This document shows, one piece after another, positions 35,682 to 45,368 of a stretch of 64,000 nucleotides of DNA. This stretch comes from Dyadobacter sp. CY345 (lineage in GTDB: Bacteria > Bacteroidota > Bacteroidia > Cytophagales > Spirosomataceae), in assembly GCF_021502725.1 (NCBI RefSeq), contig NZ_JAKFFS010000002.1, positions 186,001 through 250,000 of the forward strand. The letters run 5' to 3'. Numbering within the stretch: position 1 is the stretch's first letter; each line of letters opens with the position of its first letter. The notes under the pieces are model-generated. The model made no database searches, was not told where the DNA came from, and was given only the letters and a program-made list of their open reading frames with translations. The translations under genes were made by a program, and so were the position numbers.

Positions 35682-37454
35682 CTAAGATGTTTTCAATGGA
35701 ATTACATTAATTGACAATTCTTTTAATTGCTTATCTTCAATACTAGACGGCGAATCAATCATTACGTCACGTCCTGAATTATTTTTTGGGAACGCAATAA
35801 AATCTCTGATCGAATCTACGCCTCCAAAGATTGAGCACAGACGGTCAAATCCGAAGGCGATACCTGCATGAGGAGGTGCTCCGAATTCAAAAGCATTCAT
35901 AAGGAAGCCAAATTGTTCCTGCGCTTCTTCCGGACTGAAGCCAAGTATTTCAAACATTTGCTGCTGCAAATCGCGTTCGAAAATCCTGACAGAACCACCA
36001 CCAACTTCTACACCGTTGATAACCATGTCATAAGCGTTTGCGCGTACCTGCCCAAGGTCCGTCGCTAAAAGCGCAATATCTTCCGGTTTTGGACTTGTGA
36101 ATGGATGGTGCATCGCGAACCAGCGGTTTTCTTCTTCGCCGTATTCTAACAACGGGAAGTCGAGCACCCACAATGCTCGGAACACATTTGGATCACGGAA
36201 ACCAAGGCGGAAACCCATTTCCAGACGAACTTCATTCAGCTGTTTGCGGGCTTTATCAGCCTGTCCGGAAATTACCAGAATTAAGTCACCAGGTTTTGCA
36301 TCAAATGCCGACCCCCATTTTCTAAGATCTTCTTCTGAGTAAAACTTATCGACGGAAGATTTTACGCTTCCATCCTCATTATAACGCACATAGATCAATC
36401 CTTTCGCGCCAATTTGCGGACGTTTAACCCAGTCTGTCAATTCATCCATTTGTTTACGGGTGTATACGGCACAACCCGGCGCACAAACACCAACAACAAG
36501 CTCAGCATCATCAAACACACCGAAACCTTTACCAGAGGTAAGATCCTGATCCTTTCCTTTCAATTCAACAAACTTCATGTCAAAACGGATATCCGGCTTG
36601 TCGGAACCGTATAAACGCATGGCATCTGCATAAGTCATACGTGGAACTTCCGGCAAATCCAGCCCTTTAACTTTACTGAAAAGATTACGGATCAAGCCTT
36701 CAAAAGTATTCAAAATGTCTTCTTGTGTTACAAACGACATTTCGCAATCAATCTGCGTAAACTCAGGCTGACGATCGGCACGTAAATCTTCATCACGGAA
36801 ACACTTTACGATCTGGTAATAACGGTCAAATCCAGCTACCATCAAAAGTTGTTTGAAAGTTTGCGGTGATTGCGGCAAAGCGTAAAATTCACCTGGGTTC
36901 ATGCGACTTGGCACAACAAAATCACGTGCTCCTTCCGGTGTTGATTTGATTAACACGGGAGTTTCCACTTCGATAAAACTTAAATCATCAAGATAGGCAC
37001 GTGTATGACGAGCAACCTGGTGACGAAGTTCAAGATTTTTACGAACTGTATTTCTACGCAGATCCAGATACCGGTATTTCATACGAATATCATCTCCTCC
37101 GTCCGTTTCGTCTTCAATTAAAAAAGGAGGAAGTTTTGCAGGATTAAGAATCGATAATTCTGAAACACGAATTTCGATTGAACCCGTCGCAATTTTATCA
37201 TTTTTAGAAAGGCGTTCAATTACCTCGCCTTTTGTGGAGATCACAAATTCACGTCCCAGCGAACGTGCAGTTTCCAATACCTCCGGTGGTGTTTTACCTT
37301 CTTCAAAAAGAAGCTGTGTTAAACCATACCGGTCACGTAAATCCAGCCATACCATTCCTCCTTTGTCACGGATTCGCTGAACCCAACCACACAACACAAC
37401 ATCTTGATTTACATGCTCTAAGCTTAACTCACCACAGGTATGTGTACGTAACAT
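35682..37454 (-). CDS. aspS: Aspartate-tRNA ligase
   Basis: This 590-residue class II aminoacyl-tRNA synthetase attaches aspartate to tRNA-Asp. It begins with an OB-fold anticodon domain ([24 protein letters not shown]). The catalytic domain has class II motif 1 (around [20 protein letters not shown]), motif 2 ([18 protein letters not shown]) and motif 3 near the C-terminus (GIAFGFDRL). The insertion between motifs 2 and 3 is of bacterial type. It precedes the polysaccharide locus and appears unrelated to it. Confidence 0.97.
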   Translation of the reverse strand: MLRTHTCGELSLEHVNQDVVLCGWVQRIRDKGGMVWLDLRDRYGLTQLLFEEGKTPPEVLETARSLGREFVISTKGEVIERLSKNDKIATGSIEIRVSELSILNPAKLPPFLIEDETDGGDDIRMKYRYLDLRRNTVRKNLELRHQVARHTRAYLDDLSFIEVETPVLIKSTPEGARDFVVPSRMNPGEFYALPQSPQTFKQLLMVAGFDRYYQIVKCFRDEDLRADRQPEFTQIDCEMSFVTQEDILNTFEGLIRNLFSKVKGLDLPEVPRMTYADAMRLYGSDKPDIRFDMKFVELKGKDQDLTSGKGFGVFDDAELVVGVCAPGCAVYTRKQMDELTDWVKRPQIGAKGLIYVRYNEDGSVKSSVDKFYSEEDLRKWGSAFDAKPGDLILVISGQADKARKQLNEVRLEMGFRLGFRDPNVFRALWVLDFPLLEYGEEENRWFAMHHPFTSPKPEDIALLATDLGQVRANAYDMVINGVEVGGGSVRIFERDLQQQMFEILGFSPEEAQEQFGFLMNAFEFGAPPHAGIAFGFDRLCSIFGGVDSIRDFIAFPKNNSGRDVMIDSPSSIEDKQLKELSINVIPLKTS

Positions 37455-37546
37455 ATAATTATTTTAATACTGATATAAAGAAACTGCCTGATAATAAATG
37501 CCGCAAAACTACGTATTTTTACTAAATCTAACATGAAACGTTATTT

Positions 37547-38467
37547 ATGAAATTATATAAATTCAGGTTCTTACCGCAAAAGTTTTTATTATTCGCAACG
37601 ATGGCGGTCTTTTGGACTGCATGCGGTGATCCCGAAGTAAATCCGGAAACGGGTGATTCGATTGACTTTGAAACTGTTCCTGCACAATTTGCCATACAAC
37701 CGGAAATCATCAATGAAGCATCCGGGCTAGCCAATAGTTTCTCAATGAATGGCTATTTATGGACTTTGCAGGATTCGGGGAAACCGAACTCTCTGTACCT
37801 TGTCAGCACTGACGGAAAAACGATTAAAGAATTTAATATACCGGGCTCGTCAAACCATGACTGGGAAGATCTTGCAAGTGGTCCAGGGCCTGCGGATGGG
37901 GTTAAGTATATGTACATTGGTGAAATCGGCAACAACAATCTTCCGATGACTTCAACCAATATTATTTACAGAATCCCGGAAATCGGTGGTATTAACGAAT
38001 CGTTTAATCAAAGTGGTTTAGAAAAAATAACATATAATTACCCCGATGGCCCCCGTGATGCGGAAAGCCTTCTACTGGATCCTTTAACGAAGGATATTTT
38101 TATAATTTCAAAAGAAATGGATAATGCTGGATTGTATCGTCTGCCATATCCTCAATCAACTTCGGCAACCATTACAGCGGAAAAAGTGGGAATTATTCCT
38201 TCGGTAGTTTTTGCAACAGGAGGTAATATTTCAGTGAGTGGCGGCGAAATATTGATCAGGAATTATACCTCAGCTTTTTATTGGATAAGAAGCACTGGCG
38301 AAACAGTTGGTCAGACACTTTTGAGAGCGCCGCGGAAGCAAATGTTTCTCGCTCCAGAGCCGCAGGGAGAGTCAATTTGTTTTGATCTTGAGGCGAAAGG
38401 TTTTTATACGCTTGGAGAAATCGGTCAGGCGGCAAGTGTGAATCTTAATTATTACAAAAGAAAATAA
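37547..38467 (+). CDS. Predicted lipoprotein, beta-propeller-like, unknown function
   Basis: I do not recognise this 306-residue protein by function. It has an N-terminal hydrophobic segment ending in a lipobox-like WTACGDPE, so it is probably lipid-anchored and, given the acidic residues after the cysteine, possibly surface-exposed. The body has repeated short hydrophobic strands and SNHDWEDLASGPG, DAESLLLDPLTKDIFIISKE and GESICFDLEAKGFYTL, consistent with a phytase-like or SdiA-regulated beta-propeller. It lies 11 bases before a CocE-type hydrolase gene and likely shares a transcript with it. Confidence 0.7.
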   Translation: MKLYKFRFLPQKFLLFATMAVFWTACGDPEVNPETGDSIDFETVPAQFAIQPEIINEASGLANSFSMNGYLWTLQDSGKPNSLYLVSTDGKTIKEFNIPGSSNHDWEDLASGPGPADGVKYMYIGEIGNNNLPMTSTNIIYRIPEIGGINESFNQSGLEKITYNYPDGPRDAESLLLDPLTKDIFIISKEMDNAGLYRLPYPQSTSATITAEKVGIIPSVVFATGGNISVSGGEILIRNYTSAFYWIRSTGETVGQTLLRAPRKQMFLAPEPQGESICFDLEAKGFYTLGEIGQAASVNLNYYKRK

Positions 38468-38478
38468 GTTTAAATCTT

Positions 38479-40368
38479 ATGTTGAAAAATCTATTGCTTT
38501 TTACTTTTTTATTGATGTCTCTGAACGTGTTGTCGCAGCAGACTTCAACCCAGGATACCTTCGTCAAGGATAATTATTCAAAAAAGGAATTCGATATTCC
38601 GATGCGGGACGGTGTGAAATTACACACCATTGTATACGCTCCGAAGGACGCTGCAACATCAAAAAAGTATCCGTTTCTGATGCAAAGAACATGTTACAGC
38701 GTCGCGCCTTATGGCGAGGAAAAGTATCCTGCTCGCCTGGGGCCAAGCACGTTACTTATGCAGGAAAAATATATTTTTGTTTATCAGGATGTCAGAGGAA
38801 GGTATAAAAGTGAGGGTGTCTGGACCAACATGACGCCGCATATCGATTCCAAGAAAAATAAAACAGAAGTTGACGAAGCCTCAGATACTTATGATACCAT
38901 TGAATGGCTTTTAAAAAATATTCCGAATAACAACGGAAGGGTAGGACAGTGGGGGATTTCTTATCCTGGTTTCTACACAACCGCCAGTGCGCTCAGCAAT
39001 CACCCAGCTTTAAAAGCATCTTCTCCGCAGGCACCGATCGCAGACTTTTTTCATGACGATTTTCATCATAACGGCGTTTTTACGCAAGGTTATTATCTCA
39101 CTTTCCCGGTTTTCGGAATCAAGCCGGATGCGCCAACTGATGCTTCATGGTTCTCTAACGATTTCATTAAACCTGCTCCGGATGGTTACACGTTCAATAT
39201 GAATGTTGGCCCGCTGAAAAACTTTGATAAACATTATTCGAAAAACTTTTTCTGGCAGGAAACTGTAAATCATCCCAACAAAGATGAATTCTGGCAAAAG
39301 AGAGATATTTTACCTCATTTAAAAGGCTTGAAACACGCATTCATGACGGTTGGTGGCTGGTTTGATGCAGAAGATTTGTATGGTCCGCTGAATACCTATA
39401 AGACAATTGAAAAAAATAATCCCGGGATTTATAATACGCTGGTTGTCGGTCCATTTGGCCACGGGAGGTGGAGCAGAGAAACCGGGCATACCTTTCACAA
39501 CGATATTTATTTTGGGGACAGTATCGCAACTTTCTACCAAAATACAATCGAAGGAAAGTTTTTTGATCATTTCTTAAAAGGTCCTGGTGATGGGAAAACA
39601 GGATTGCCGGAAGCATATCTTTTTGATACAGGAAAAAAGGAATGGAAAACCTACGACAAGTGGCCGGTTGCCAATGCTGAAAAGAAGAAACTCTATTTTC
39701 TGGCAGATGGAAAATTGAGTTTTAATGCTCCTGCCACTGCAAAGTCATTCTCGGAATATGTCAGCGATCCAATGAAACCGGTTCCTTATACTGAGAATTA
39801 CAAGCAAATGTCCGGATTTACGCCATTCGAATACATGTCGGAAGATCAGCGTTTCGCCTCAACGCGTCCCGATGTTTTGGTGTTTAAAACAGATGTGCTG
39901 ACAGAAGATATGACCCTGGGCGGCGAAATAATGGCACAACTAAAAATCAGCACGAGCGGAACCGACGCTGACTTTTTTGTCAAATTGATTGATGTATATC
40001 CTGATGATGAAAAGAATAGCCCGTTCCAACCCAACCCGAATGTTGTGATGGCAGGGTATCAGCAGATGGTAAGAAGTGAAATTGTTCGCGCCCGTTTCCG
40101 TAACAGTATGGAAAAACCTGAGCCGCTTGTTGCCGATAAACTGACTGATATTTCATTCCGGTTACAGGATGTGCTGCATACTTTTAAGAAGGGTCACCGC
40201 ATCATGGTTCAGGTTCAAAGTACTGTTTTTCCATTATTTGACAGGAATCCGCAGAAATATGTAGACAACATTTATAAAGCGGAGGAAAAAGATTTTATTA
40301 AAGCGACTCAAAAAGTCTTTCATCAGCAAGGCGCAGAAAGTGGACTTGTGGTAGAGATTCTGAAATAA
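38479..40368 (+). CDS. CocE/NonD-family alpha/beta hydrolase (X-Pro dipeptidyl peptidase S15 type)
   Basis: The 629-residue secreted hydrolase has a signal peptide (cleavage near VLSQ). The alpha/beta-hydrolase nucleophile S161 lies in GQWGISYPGF, after VYQDVRGRYKSEGVW. The other triad positions fall in GGWFDAEDLYGPL (acid) and FGHGRW (histidine). The C-terminal X-Pro dipeptidyl-peptidase jelly-roll domain starts around RFASTRPDVLVFKTD and ends with KGHRIMVQVQST. The family includes cocaine esterase, glutaryl-acylases and X-Pro peptidases, so the substrate is uncertain. A shared terminator follows. Confidence 0.92.
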   Translation: MLKNLLLFTFLLMSLNVLSQQTSTQDTFVKDNYSKKEFDIPMRDGVKLHTIVYAPKDAATSKKYPFLMQRTCYSVAPYGEEKYPARLGPSTLLMQEKYIFVYQDVRGRYKSEGVWTNMTPHIDSKKNKTEVDEASDTYDTIEWLLKNIPNNNGRVGQWGISYPGFYTTASALSNHPALKASSPQAPIADFFHDDFHHNGVFTQGYYLTFPVFGIKPDAPTDASWFSNDFIKPAPDGYTFNMNVGPLKNFDKHYSKNFFWQETVNHPNKDEFWQKRDILPHLKGLKHAFMTVGGWFDAEDLYGPLNTYKTIEKNNPGIYNTLVVGPFGHGRWSRETGHTFHNDIYFGDSIATFYQNTIEGKFFDHFLKGPGDGKTGLPEAYLFDTGKKEWKTYDKWPVANAEKKKLYFLADGKLSFNAPATAKSFSEYVSDPMKPVPYTENYKQMSGFTPFEYMSEDQRFASTRPDVLVFKTDVLTEDMTLGGEIMAQLKISTSGTDADFFVKLIDVYPDDEKNSPFQPNPNVVMAGYQQMVRSEIVRARFRNSMEKPEPLVADKLTDISFRLQDVLHTFKKGHRIMVQVQSTVFPLFDRNPQKYVDNIYKAEEKDFIKATQKVFHQQGAESGLVVEILK

Positions 40369-40369
40369 A

Positions 40370-40404
40370 AAAACAGGGTGAAGTATATTTCTTCACCCTG
40401 TTTT
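40370..40404. terminator. Bidirectional terminator between the CocE hydrolase and the sensor kinase
   Basis: AAAACAGGGTGAAG (40370-40383) pairs with CTTCACCCTGTTTT (40391-40404), a 14-base-pair stem with a 7-base loop and A/T tails on both strands. The stem reaches into the last two bases of the sensor-kinase stop codon. Confidence 0.9.
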
Positions 40405-42775
40405 ATAACCTGACAGTCTGGTCAAGGATTTTATTTAATAATTGATCCGGATTGAAGGGTTTTGAAACTATATCAGTCATCCCGATACTAAACATATCCC
40501 GTTTCACATCCGGAGCCAGGCTTGCCGTTAAGGCAATAATGGGTACCGTTTCTCCACGTTCACGCAACTGCTTCGTTGCCTGATATCCATCCAGCACTGG
40601 CATGTGAAGATCCATCAGCACGATATGGTGACGGGTTACATCAAAATGATCTAAGGCTTCCTGCCCGTTGACAGCGACCTCTGATTCGGCTCCCCATCTT
40701 TTCAGGAAGTTCTGAACAACGACTACGTTCATACGATTGTCTTCAACAATCAAAACACAAATTCCTTTTAAAGGTTTTTCTTCGATGTTTTCAGGTAAGA
40801 CATCTTTCTGTTTTGCGGTCTCCTCCAATATTGGAAAAGTTTGTATAAAGTAGAAATTTGATCCTTTACCCTCTTCGCTTTCAAGGTGCAGTGCAGAACC
40901 TTGAAGCTCTAACAATCTTTTGCTGATGGCAAGGCCCAGGCCGGTTCCACCAAAACCCCGGGTCGAAGAAGATTCAATTTGCGTGAATTGATCAAATATG
41001 ATTTTTTGCTTTTCTTCGGCAATACCAATGCCGGTATCCTGAACAGATATTTTGAGCGTAATATCTTTTTCTGTGCTTGAAATTATTTCGACTTCTAATT
41101 TTACCCATCCTTTGCTAGTAAATTTTATAGCATTCTGGACGAGGTTACCAACTACTTGTGATATACGTTTAGCGTCAGCCGAAATCTTGGCAGGGAGTTT
41201 ATCGTCAAGTCGTATGATAAGGTCAATCCCGCTATCCTCAGCCGACATTTTATATCCTGAAACTATGCTTTTTAAAATTTCCGAAAGGTCGACTGGCGCG
41301 TTGGTAATTTGAATTTTGCCTTCTTCTATCGTGTTAAGATCCAGGATGTCGTTGACAATCGCAAGCAAATTGTTCGCTGAAAAAAGAAGTACGTCAAGGT
41401 GCTGTTTTTGATCCGGCCTCGGCGTTTCTTTCATCATCAGGTGTGTCATCCCGACAACCGCGTTGAGAGGCGTTTTGATCTCATGGCTCATTGTGCTTAA
41501 AAATTCACTTTTCACTTTTAATCCCATTTCTGCATCCGTCTTAGCCTTTTTCAAGGTGTATGCGAATCGAAACGAAAGTATTAATGACTGACAGAAGAAA
41601 AATCCGAGATATCCCACAAATAGGAAAATCTTTTCGGGGTATGTAATGTCGTAGTAATCCAGAATCAGAGCAATAATAATGATAAATATGACTCCTGTAC
41701 TCAATAGGGCATATTTTGCTCCGATGCGCTTATTCTTATACGCTCTTATGTAAATTGAGGTGGCGAAACTTATGTAAAAGATTAGTAGCCCAATAAATGG
41801 ATTAATTAAATTGGAAAATAAAAGCGGAGGTGAAATCATCGTGATCACAACAAGGGCGAAACAGATGCCTGTCATCACGAAAATAATTTTATGAGGGGTG
41901 TCTTCCCAATAGAGATTCCGTGTGTAAAGCGCAAACATAGCCACGGCCATAAATAGCGAAATATATTCGCAGTGAATGGCCAGATGCCAGCCTAATGTCG
42001 GAAAAATGGAATGGATCGCGTAATCTCCTGTGCCGATAATACGGTAACTGTAAAAGAAACAGAAGAGCGCAAAATAAAGCGTTGCTTTATCATGCCGTCC
42101 TAAAAGATAAAGACCAAGAAAATATAGCCCGCCCATGACCATGCAACCCGTCAGCAGGAAATCGAAAGCATAGTCCAGATTATTTTCTGCTTGTAATTTA
42201 CTGAAAGAACCAATCTCAATTGACTTGGTATTTCCGCCTTTTGAATGATGGAAATTTGCGATTTGTAAGGTTAAAAAAAGCGTATCAGTCGGCTGAAATG
42301 GTTTTACCTGCGTTGACCAATAAGGAACCGTGCTGGCCTTGTCTGTGCCGGGAACTCCGTTAGCAGCTATAATCTTTCCATTGACATAAAAAGTGTAAGC
42401 ACTATACATGTCCCGGATATTGAACGCAAGCTGGTCTCTTTCTTTCGGCAGTAGAACTTTTAATTCATAAGTTGCAAATCCCTGGGACGGTAAAAATTTG
42501 CCTTTCCAAAGTGTGTTGCGCCACAGCTGAGGGAATTTTGTAATTTCATGATATGTTTCTGTCGTTCCGGGTTTTTTCAAAACTTTCCAATAAAGCTTCC
42601 ACTCACCATCGATTGGAACTGTAAAATTTTCAAGGTCGGTATTTCGCAGATCGAGAATTCCTGCTTTTGCAATGGGCGCAGATATTGGATTGGACGCAAA
42701 ACATGGTTTGACCACAAGAGCCATGTTCAGGAACAGCAGCAAAAACGTTAAATAGGATACAAAGTTCCGCGTCAT
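40403..42775 (-). CDS. Hybrid sensor histidine kinase/response regulator with 7TM-DISM-type sensor
   Basis: The 790-residue protein has a signal peptide and an extracellular beta-sandwich domain (DGEWKLYWK near residue 57 to IEIGSFS near 190). Seven transmembrane helices follow between about 204 and 405, the 7TMR-DISM arrangement. The cytoplasmic part has HisKA with the phospho-accepting H431 in STMSHEIKTPLN, and HATPase with NLVQNAIKFT, DTGIGI (580-585) and GGTGLGLAIS (609-618). A C-terminal receiver domain has the phospho-accepting D722 in LMDLHMPVLDG. No DNA-binding output gene is next to it, so the downstream partner is unknown. Confidence 0.93.
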   Translation of the reverse strand: MTRNFVSYLTFLLLFLNMALVVKPCFASNPISAPIAKAGILDLRNTDLENFTVPIDGEWKLYWKVLKKPGTTETYHEITKFPQLWRNTLWKGKFLPSQGFATYELKVLLPKERDQLAFNIRDMYSAYTFYVNGKIIAANGVPGTDKASTVPYWSTQVKPFQPTDTLFLTLQIANFHHSKGGNTKSIEIGSFSKLQAENNLDYAFDFLLTGCMVMGGLYFLGLYLLGRHDKATLYFALFCFFYSYRIIGTGDYAIHSIFPTLGWHLAIHCEYISLFMAVAMFALYTRNLYWEDTPHKIIFVMTGICFALVVITMISPPLLFSNLINPFIGLLIFYISFATSIYIRAYKNKRIGAKYALLSTGVIFIIIIALILDYYDITYPEKIFLFVGYLGFFFCQSLILSFRFAYTLKKAKTDAEMGLKVKSEFLSTMSHEIKTPLNAVVGMTHLMMKETPRPDQKQHLDVLLFSANNLLAIVNDILDLNTIEEGKIQITNAPVDLSEILKSIVSGYKMSAEDSGIDLIIRLDDKLPAKISADAKRISQVVGNLVQNAIKFTSKGWVKLEVEIISSTEKDITLKISVQDTGIGIAEEKQKIIFDQFTQIESSSTRGFGGTGLGLAISKRLLELQGSALHLESEEGKGSNFYFIQTFPILEETAKQKDVLPENIEEKPLKGICVLIVEDNRMNVVVVQNFLKRWGAESEVAVNGQEALDHFDVTRHHIVLMDLHMPVLDGYQATKQLRERGETVPIIALTASLAPDVKRDMFSIGMTDIVSKPFNPDQLLNKILDQTVRL

Positions 42776-43017
42776 TTTTTCATGAATAAAAGTTGACCGG
42801 TGATGTGTTTGTATCAGGTATAATAAAATTTAAGGATCCGTACACTGGTTTTAAATGACAAAATTGGTGCAGAAAGTAACTTTCATGCTATTAAAATAAT
42901 AAAATTGTGTTTTTTTACTTTAACGTCATATAAATCTCTAAACAAAACGGATAAAATCTTATCGATTGGTAAAATAGAGGCTAATTCGCATGTTTTGATT
43001 ATAATAAAACTTAGTAT

Positions 43018-45129
43018 ATGAATTATAAAATTTTAGGAATGACTGCACTTACTGCCACACTGATCGGCACGGATGGATCCGCTCAGAAAATAACTTACCC
43101 CAAAACAAATAAGGTTGAACATGTTGATGAGTATCATGGAACAAAGGTTTCTGATCCGTATCACTGGCTGGAAGATGACCGTTCAGCAGAAACCGCAGCC
43201 TGGGTAAAAGCACAAAATGAAGTGACGTTTGGATATCTGGATAAAATCTCATTTAAGGGAAAGATTTTTTCCGATCTGGAAAAGGCCTATAACTATCCTA
43301 AATATTCGGCACCTTCAAAAAAGGGAGACTATTTTTATTTTTACAAAAACGACGGTTTGCAAAACCAGGCTGTCTTGTATCGTCAAAAGGGTTTGAACGG
43401 AACTCCCGAAACGGTTCTCGATCCTAACAAACTGTCGGCTGACGGAACAACCCGGTTGACTGTTTTCGAACTTTCAAAAGATGGAAATCATGCAGTTTTA
43501 GGTTTTTCAAAAGGCGGATCTGATTGGCAGGAATATCGGGTGATGGATATGAAAACCCTGAAAATGTTATCGGACAAAGTGGAATGGGTAAAAGTTTCGG
43601 GTGCGGCGTGGCAAGGAGACGGTTTTTATTACAGCAGTTATCCAAAACCTGAGGGCAGTGCTTTGGCTGCAAAAAATGAGAATCATCAGGTATTTTTTCA
43701 TAAAATCGGGACAGCACAGTCTGAGGATAAGTTGATATTCGAAGATCCTGCCAATGGTCAAAGGTTTCATACGGTCAGCACGACGGAGGACGAACAATTT
43801 GCCACACTTTATGTGAGCGACCGTGGAAAAGGGAAAGACGGAAATGGCTTATGGGTGATGAAAAAAGGCGAAACGAAATTTACGCCGATCAAGGAAGAAA
43901 TTACCGATTTTAGCTATAACATCATTGAAAATGCCGAAGGCGGTTTTTTAGTGGAAACTAACGAGAACGCTCCAAACGGAAAAGTGATGTTTTACGAAAG
44001 CAAGTCGAAAAACTGGAAAATATTTCTGCCGGAAAAACCTGAACCGTTGCAAGGCGCAGGAACGGCTGGCGGGAAAGTATTTGCTTCTTATTCAAAAGAT
44101 GTAACATCGAGGGTATATGTGTATGATTTGAAAGGGAAACTGGAAAACGAAGTACAATTGCCGGGACTTGGAACTGTTGGCGGTTTTGGCGGAGAGAAGG
44201 AAGATACCTTTGTGTTTTATACCTACACCTCATTCAACTACCCGCCGACCATTTTCAGGTATGACATTGCTTCCCACAAAAGCACTGTATTTCGTGAACC
44301 GGAAGTTTCTTTTAAACCAGAAGACTACGAAACAAAACAAGTTTTTTATCCAAGCAAAGACGGGACAAAGATTCCTGCATTCATCACCTATAAAAAGGGG
44401 CTGAAACTGGATGGCACGAATCCTACGATTTTGTACGGATATGGTGGATTTAATATCAGTCTGACGCCATCGTTTAGCCCAACACGTATTCCGTTTCTAA
44501 ATCAGGGTGGTGTATATGTTCAGGCAAATTTACGTGGCGGAAGTGAGTATGGCGAAAAATGGCACGAGCAAGGAATGAAGTTAAAAAAGCAAAATGTTTT
44601 TGATGATTTTATTGCGGCGGCAGAATTTCTGATCAAGGAAAAGTATACATCGCCTGAACGTTTAGCCATACAGGGTGGGTCGAACGGCGGTTTGCTTGTG
44701 GGTGCTGTGATGAACCAGCGGCCAGCATTGTTTAAAGTTGCTTTTCCGGCTGTTGGCGTGATGGATATGCTTCGTTTTCATAAATTTACGATTGGCTGGA
44801 ACTGGATTGCCGATTATGGAAGCAGCGACAATGCGGAAGAATTTAAAATGCTTTACGGTTATTCTCCATTACATAATATCAAATCGGGTGTCAATTATCC
44901 GGCAACAATGATCACCACGGCCGATCACGACGACCGGGTTGTTCCGGCGCATTCATTTAAGTATGCGGCTGAGCTGCAAGCAAAAGCGGGCCAGTCTTCT
45001 ACAAATCCGCTTTTAATTCGTATTGACACAAATTCCGGACACGGAGCCAGCAATACCAAAAAGGCATTAGAAACCCAGGCGGATATTTATGCTTTTTTGT
45101 TTTATAATATGGGGTTGACCTGGAAGTAA
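43018..45129 (+). CDS. Prolyl oligopeptidase (S9A family), exported
   Basis: This 703-residue enzyme cleaves short peptides after proline. After a short signal-like N-terminus come the beta-propeller (HWLEDDRSAETAAWVKAQN marks the start of the mature family) and the C-terminal alpha/beta-hydrolase domain. The catalytic serine is S555 in GGSNGG, the acid is D639 in DHDDRVVP (636-643), and the histidine is H675 in SGHGAS. All three match the spacing in well-studied prolyl oligopeptidases. A long imperfect hairpin terminates the gene. Confidence 0.94.
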   Translation: MNYKILGMTALTATLIGTDGSAQKITYPKTNKVEHVDEYHGTKVSDPYHWLEDDRSAETAAWVKAQNEVTFGYLDKISFKGKIFSDLEKAYNYPKYSAPSKKGDYFYFYKNDGLQNQAVLYRQKGLNGTPETVLDPNKLSADGTTRLTVFELSKDGNHAVLGFSKGGSDWQEYRVMDMKTLKMLSDKVEWVKVSGAAWQGDGFYYSSYPKPEGSALAAKNENHQVFFHKIGTAQSEDKLIFEDPANGQRFHTVSTTEDEQFATLYVSDRGKGKDGNGLWVMKKGETKFTPIKEEITDFSYNIIENAEGGFLVETNENAPNGKVMFYESKSKNWKIFLPEKPEPLQGAGTAGGKVFASYSKDVTSRVYVYDLKGKLENEVQLPGLGTVGGFGGEKEDTFVFYTYTSFNYPPTIFRYDIASHKSTVFREPEVSFKPEDYETKQVFYPSKDGTKIPAFITYKKGLKLDGTNPTILYGYGGFNISLTPSFSPTRIPFLNQGGVYVQANLRGGSEYGEKWHEQGMKLKKQNVFDDFIAAAEFLIKEKYTSPERLAIQGGSNGGLLVGAVMNQRPALFKVAFPAVGVMDMLRFHKFTIGWNWIADYGSSDNAEEFKMLYGYSPLHNIKSGVNYPATMITTADHDDRVVPAHSFKYAAELQAKAGQSSTNPLLIRIDTNSGHGASNTKKALETQADIYAFLFYNMGLTWK

Positions 45130-45220
45130 TGTGGTTTAAACATCAACATAAGTAACCGAAAATTAAATTATTGATTTGGTAATTTGATTTGCTGATATTT
45201 TGTTTGAAATTTGACTTACT

Positions 45221-45259
45221 AAATCGGCAGTGGCACATGTCGCTGTCGATTTTTCTTTT
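45221..45259 (+). terminator. Terminator of the prolyl oligopeptidase gene
   Basis: AAATCGGCAGTGGC (45221-45234), loop ACAT, and GTCGCTGTCGATTT (45239-45252) form a 14-pair stem with four G-U pairs, followed by a T-rich tail. Confidence 0.75.
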
Positions 45260-45368
45260 CGACGTCTCTGAACAACTTCTTTATAATTAAGTGACAAGAA
45301 TGATTCTCTTTCATTCTGACAGATTTTCGTCGCCTTTTATTTTTTAGTTCACGCTTACATTTAGCACT